Origin: Burkholderiales bacterium
Lineage (GTDB): Bacteria; Pseudomonadota; Gammaproteobacteria; Burkholderiales; SG8-41
NCBI GenBank assembly: GCA_019746155.1
Contig: JAIESJ010000116.1
Location: 1-9,061 of the forward strand
Direction of reading: 5' to 3'
Length of the DNA: 9,061 nucleotides
The stretch's first letter is position 1; each line of letters begins with the position of its first letter. Both the position numbers and the translations under genes were made by a program. This document shows, in pieces, positions 6,661 through 9,061 of this stretch. The notes beneath the pieces were generated by a model. That model saw only the letters and a list, made by a program, of their open reading frames with translations, was not told the DNA's origin and made no database searches.

Positions 6661-6951
6661 ATGGAGATTTCAGTCCGCGAGTTGAAAAGCCGCCTGTCCG
6701 AATATCTGCGCAAGGTCGTGGCCGGGGAGGAGGTGGTCGTTACCTCGCACGGCAAGGCCGTGGCACGGCTGGTGCCACCGCGCTCGCGCCGCCGTGGCGT
6801 GTCGACCGAGGCGGAACTGATCGCCCGTTTCCGCGGCCTTCCCTGGGTGCGCCCGGGTAGCGGTGAGAAACCCGCGCTGCCCAGGCCGCTGATCCGGATC
6901 AGGCAGGGTGAAAAAACGCTGGCCGAGATCGTAAGCGAGGAGCGGGGTTGA
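6661..6951 (+). CDS. Phd/YefM-family antitoxin
   Basis: This 96-residue protein starts MEISVRELKSRLSEYLRKV (1-19), continues AGEEVVVTSHGKAVARLVPP (21-40), and matches the Phd/YefM antitoxin fold. The N-terminal part dimerises and binds the operator. The C-terminal part (about 50-96, ending KTLAEIVSEERG) would wrap around and inhibit the toxin. The ATG has a GGAG ribosome site and follows a palindromic promoter at 6602-6646. Its stop overlaps the toxin start by 4 bases (TTGA). A Phd-type antitoxin paired with a PIN toxin is known but is not the textbook VapB-VapC pairing. Confidence 0.9.
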   Translation: MEISVRELKSRLSEYLRKVVAGEEVVVTSHGKAVARLVPPRSRRRGVSTEAELIARFRGLPWVRPGSGEKPALPRPLIRIRQGEKTLAEIVSEERG

Positions 6952-7379
6952 TCCTTTACCTCGATACCTCCGCGCTGGTGAAGCTGTTCGTGACGGAAAC
7001 ACACTCGAAGCGGGTCCGGCAGGCAGTTTCCGCGGCGCAACTGACGGTTACGCATGCGATCGCCTACGTCGAGGCCTGCGCCACGTTCGCGCGGGCGGCC
7101 CATGCGCGCGGGGACGAGGCGCTGTTCCCCGCCTTGCGCAAGAATCTCGACATTCAATGGAGGGCGTGGGAGATACTGGACGCGACCGAACCGTTGATTC
7201 GCCGTGCTGCCGACCTTGCCGGCCGCTACCGCCTGCGCGGCTACGACAGCCTCCATCTTGCCGCGGCCCAATCGGCGTTCGAGGCGTTCCGCGGTCAGGC
7301 GTCGTTTCATTTCGCGGTGTTCGACGATCGATTGAGCGGCGCGGCGAGGCAGGCCGGCATGCCGTTGCTCGGTGAGTAA
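6948..7379 (+). CDS. vapC: PIN-domain (VapC-like) ribonuclease toxin
   Basis: This 143-residue PIN-domain protein is the probable toxin of the module. VapC-type toxins are Mg2+-dependent RNases, often acting on tRNA or rRNA, and are held inactive by the antitoxin. The four acidic active-site positions are present: D6 in YLDTSALVK, E42 in YVEACATF, D100 in RGYDSLHLA, and D126/D127 in FAVFDDRL. The start is a TTG at 6948-6950, overlapping the antitoxin TGA. A GAGGAG (6937-6942) 5 bases upstream supports it, and the usual PIN N-terminus (ILYLDTSALV) follows immediately. The weak TTG start would keep toxin translation low and coupled to the antitoxin. Length and motifs suggest an intact toxin; its RNA target cannot be predicted. 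Confidence 0.93.
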   Translation: MILYLDTSALVKLFVTETHSKRVRQAVSAAQLTVTHAIAYVEACATFARAAHARGDEALFPALRKNLDIQWRAWEILDATEPLIRRAADLAGRYRLRGYDSLHLAAAQSAFEAFRGQASFHFAVFDDRLSGAARQAGMPLLGE

Positions 7380-7426
7380 CGCGCGTTCCCTCCTGCCGAA
7401 CGTTTGCCTCAGGAATACGTCGCAGT
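7380..7426. other. Convergent gap without a clear terminator
   Basis: Only 47 bases separate the PIN toxin stop from the convergent SEC-C gene stop. I see no stem with a following T-run on either strand, so transcripts from both sides may read into each other or end by Rho. Confidence 0.5.
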
Positions 7427-8386
<960 letters not shown>

Positions 8387-8456
8387 GATGTTTCGGTTCC
8401 TTGATTGCAGGCTCCGACCGCCTTGTCGAAGCGCGCCGCGCAGGCAGTTCTACCGC

Positions 8457-8492
8457 GGACAAGTGTCCTTATCTTATAACACACGTTATAAT
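8457..8492 (+). promoter_or_regulatory. Palindromic promoter/operator of the AbrB-Doc module
   Basis: A perfect inverted repeat TTATAAC (8474-8480), ACAC spacer, GTTATAA (8485-8491) overlaps a consensus TATAAT (8487-8492) 20 bases before the antitoxin ATG. A smaller repeat, GGACA-AG-TGTCC, lies just upstream at 8457-8468, about where a -35 would fall; no good TTGACA is present. This fits an operator autoregulated by the AbrB-type antitoxin. The mirrored repeat also gives TATAAG on the minus strand, so it might serve the divergent SEC-C gene too. The ribosome site GGAGGT (8500-8505) is 6 bases before the ATG. Confidence 0.75.
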
Positions 8493-8511
8493 CTGCAGCG
8501 GAGGTGCTGCG

Positions 8512-8736
8512 ATGAAGATCAAAATCACGACTGTGGGCAATTCCGCCGGGGTCATTCTGCCGAAAGAGCTGCTCGCGCGGCTGCGGCTCGAAAAGGGCGA
8601 CGTCCTCTACGCGACGGAGCTGCCCGACGGCATCAAGCTCACCCCCTTCGATCCGAAGCTTGCCGGGCAGATGGAAGTCGCGGAGCGCATCATGCGGAAG
8701 GACCGCAATGTGCTGCGCAAGCTGGCCGAGAGTTGA
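8512..8736 (+). CDS. AbrB/MazE (SpoVT-AbrB fold) antitoxin
   Basis: This 74-residue protein has the swapped-hairpin AbrB/MazE DNA-binding domain at the N-terminus: MKIKITTVGNSAGVILPKEL (1-20), with the typical GNSxGVxLP core, then LRLEKGDVLY (24-33). The remaining tail, about residues 45-74 and rich in charged residues, would bind the toxin. I chose the ATG at 8512 because a strong GGAGGT precedes it by 6 bases and the domain begins there; the longer open frame from 8401 runs through the operator. The Doc toxin gene starts 9 bases after its stop, so the two form one operon. AbrB-type antitoxins with Doc toxins are a known combination, although the founding pair is Phd-Doc. Confidence 0.92.
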   Translation: MKIKITTVGNSAGVILPKELLARLRLEKGDVLYATELPDGIKLTPFDPKLAGQMEVAERIMRKDRNVLRKLAES

Positions 8737-8745
8737 GGTGGGGCG

Positions 8746-9061
8746 GTGATTGTCTGGCTGGAGAAAGCGCTCGTGCTCGCCATTCACGACCGCCAGCTCG
8801 CGGAGCACGGCGGCAGCGCCGGGGTGCGCGACGAAGGGCTGCTGGAATCGGCGCTGGCGCGGCCGCAGCAGTCGCACGCTTACGGCGATCCGGCGCCGGA
8901 CCTCGCCGATCTGGCGGCGGCGCTGGCCTACGGGCTCGCGCGCAACCATCCGTTCGTGGACGGGAACAAGCGTACCGCGCACGTTGCTTACCGGACTTTT
9001 CTTGCGCTGAACGGCGCCGAACTCGTCGCGACCGACGAGGATAAATATGTTGCGATGATCG
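8746..9061 (+). CDS. doc: Doc-family (Fic fold) toxin, 3' end cut by window edge
   Basis: The frame starts at a GTG (8746-8748) and stays open for 105 codons to the right edge; the stop is outside the window. The Fic/Doc motif is HPFVDGNKRT (68-77), with catalytic H68 and the NKRT form typical of Doc, in place of the NGR seen in AMP-transferring Fic proteins. Doc of phage P1 phosphorylates EF-Tu and stops translation; the same activity is inferred here. Upstream, VRDEGLLESALARP (27-40) and DLAAALAYGLARNHPF are also typical. Doc proteins are usually about 125 residues, so perhaps 20 residues are missing. The GTG start is preceded by a G-rich GAGGTGGGG stretch that can act as ribosome site, and lies 9 bases after the antitoxin stop. 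The motif is complete, so the toxin is probably active. Confidence 0.93.
   Translation, partial: MIVWLEKALVLAIHDRQLAEHGGSAGVRDEGLLESALARPQQSHAYGDPAPDLADLAAALAYGLARNHPFVDGNKRTAHVAYRTFLALNGAELVATDEDKYVAMI

Noticed and set aside
8401..8511. Longer start for the AbrB antitoxin at 8401
   Set aside because: The extra codons run through the palindromic operator and ribosome site; the domain begins at 8512.

Overview
The window comes from a GC-rich bacterial genome, probably a proteobacterium. That placement is inferred from base composition and gene families; no marker gene here fixes the taxon. It has two parts: a type I-G (formerly I-U) CRISPR-Cas interference operon on the minus strand (about 1-6459) and an accessory segment rich in toxin-antitoxin (TA) genes (about 6600-9061).

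The minus-strand operon reads from right to left as cas3, csx17 (cas8g), a small unassigned gene, csb1 (cas7), then the first 121 codons of csb2 (cas5-cas6 fusion), which runs off the left edge. Apart from the small gene, this is the classic GSU0051-GSU0054 order of the Geobacter type I-G system. The genes are tightly packed: cas3 and csx17 overlap by 8 bases, and csb1 and csb2 are 3 bases apart. Each has a visible Shine-Dalgarno sequence, so they are probably co-transcribed. Csb2 would process pre-crRNA and cap the complex, Csb1 would form the crRNA-bound backbone, Csx17 is the large subunit, and Cas3 is the recruited helicase-nuclease. The adaptation genes (cas4-cas1, cas2) and the CRISPR array are not in the window and would be expected beyond the left edge.

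The most interesting item is the 89-codon gene between csx17 and csb1 (1369-1638). It is not a standard type I-G component that I recognise. It is a small basic protein that appears to be built from two copies of one motif ending in GG[Y/W]QxL. Possible roles are an accessory or small subunit of the effector, a regulator, or an unrelated inserted gene.

Divergent from cas3 lies a two-gene TA module (6661-7379): a Phd/YefM-type antitoxin and a PIN-domain toxin. Its promoter carries a perfect 7+7 inverted repeat over the -10 box. A convergent SEC-C/DUF1186-like protein follows on the minus strand (7427-8386). A second TA module then begins, with an AbrB/MazE-type antitoxin (8512-8736) and a Doc/Fic toxin cut by the right edge. 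Its promoter also carries a perfect 7+7 palindrome over a TATAAT. The antitoxin types are exchanged relative to the textbook pairs: Phd with PIN, and AbrB with Doc.

Base composition within the cas operon is uneven. Parts of csx17, csb1 and the small gene are clearly lower in GC than cas3, csb2 and the 3' third of csx17. This may indicate mosaic history of the operon.
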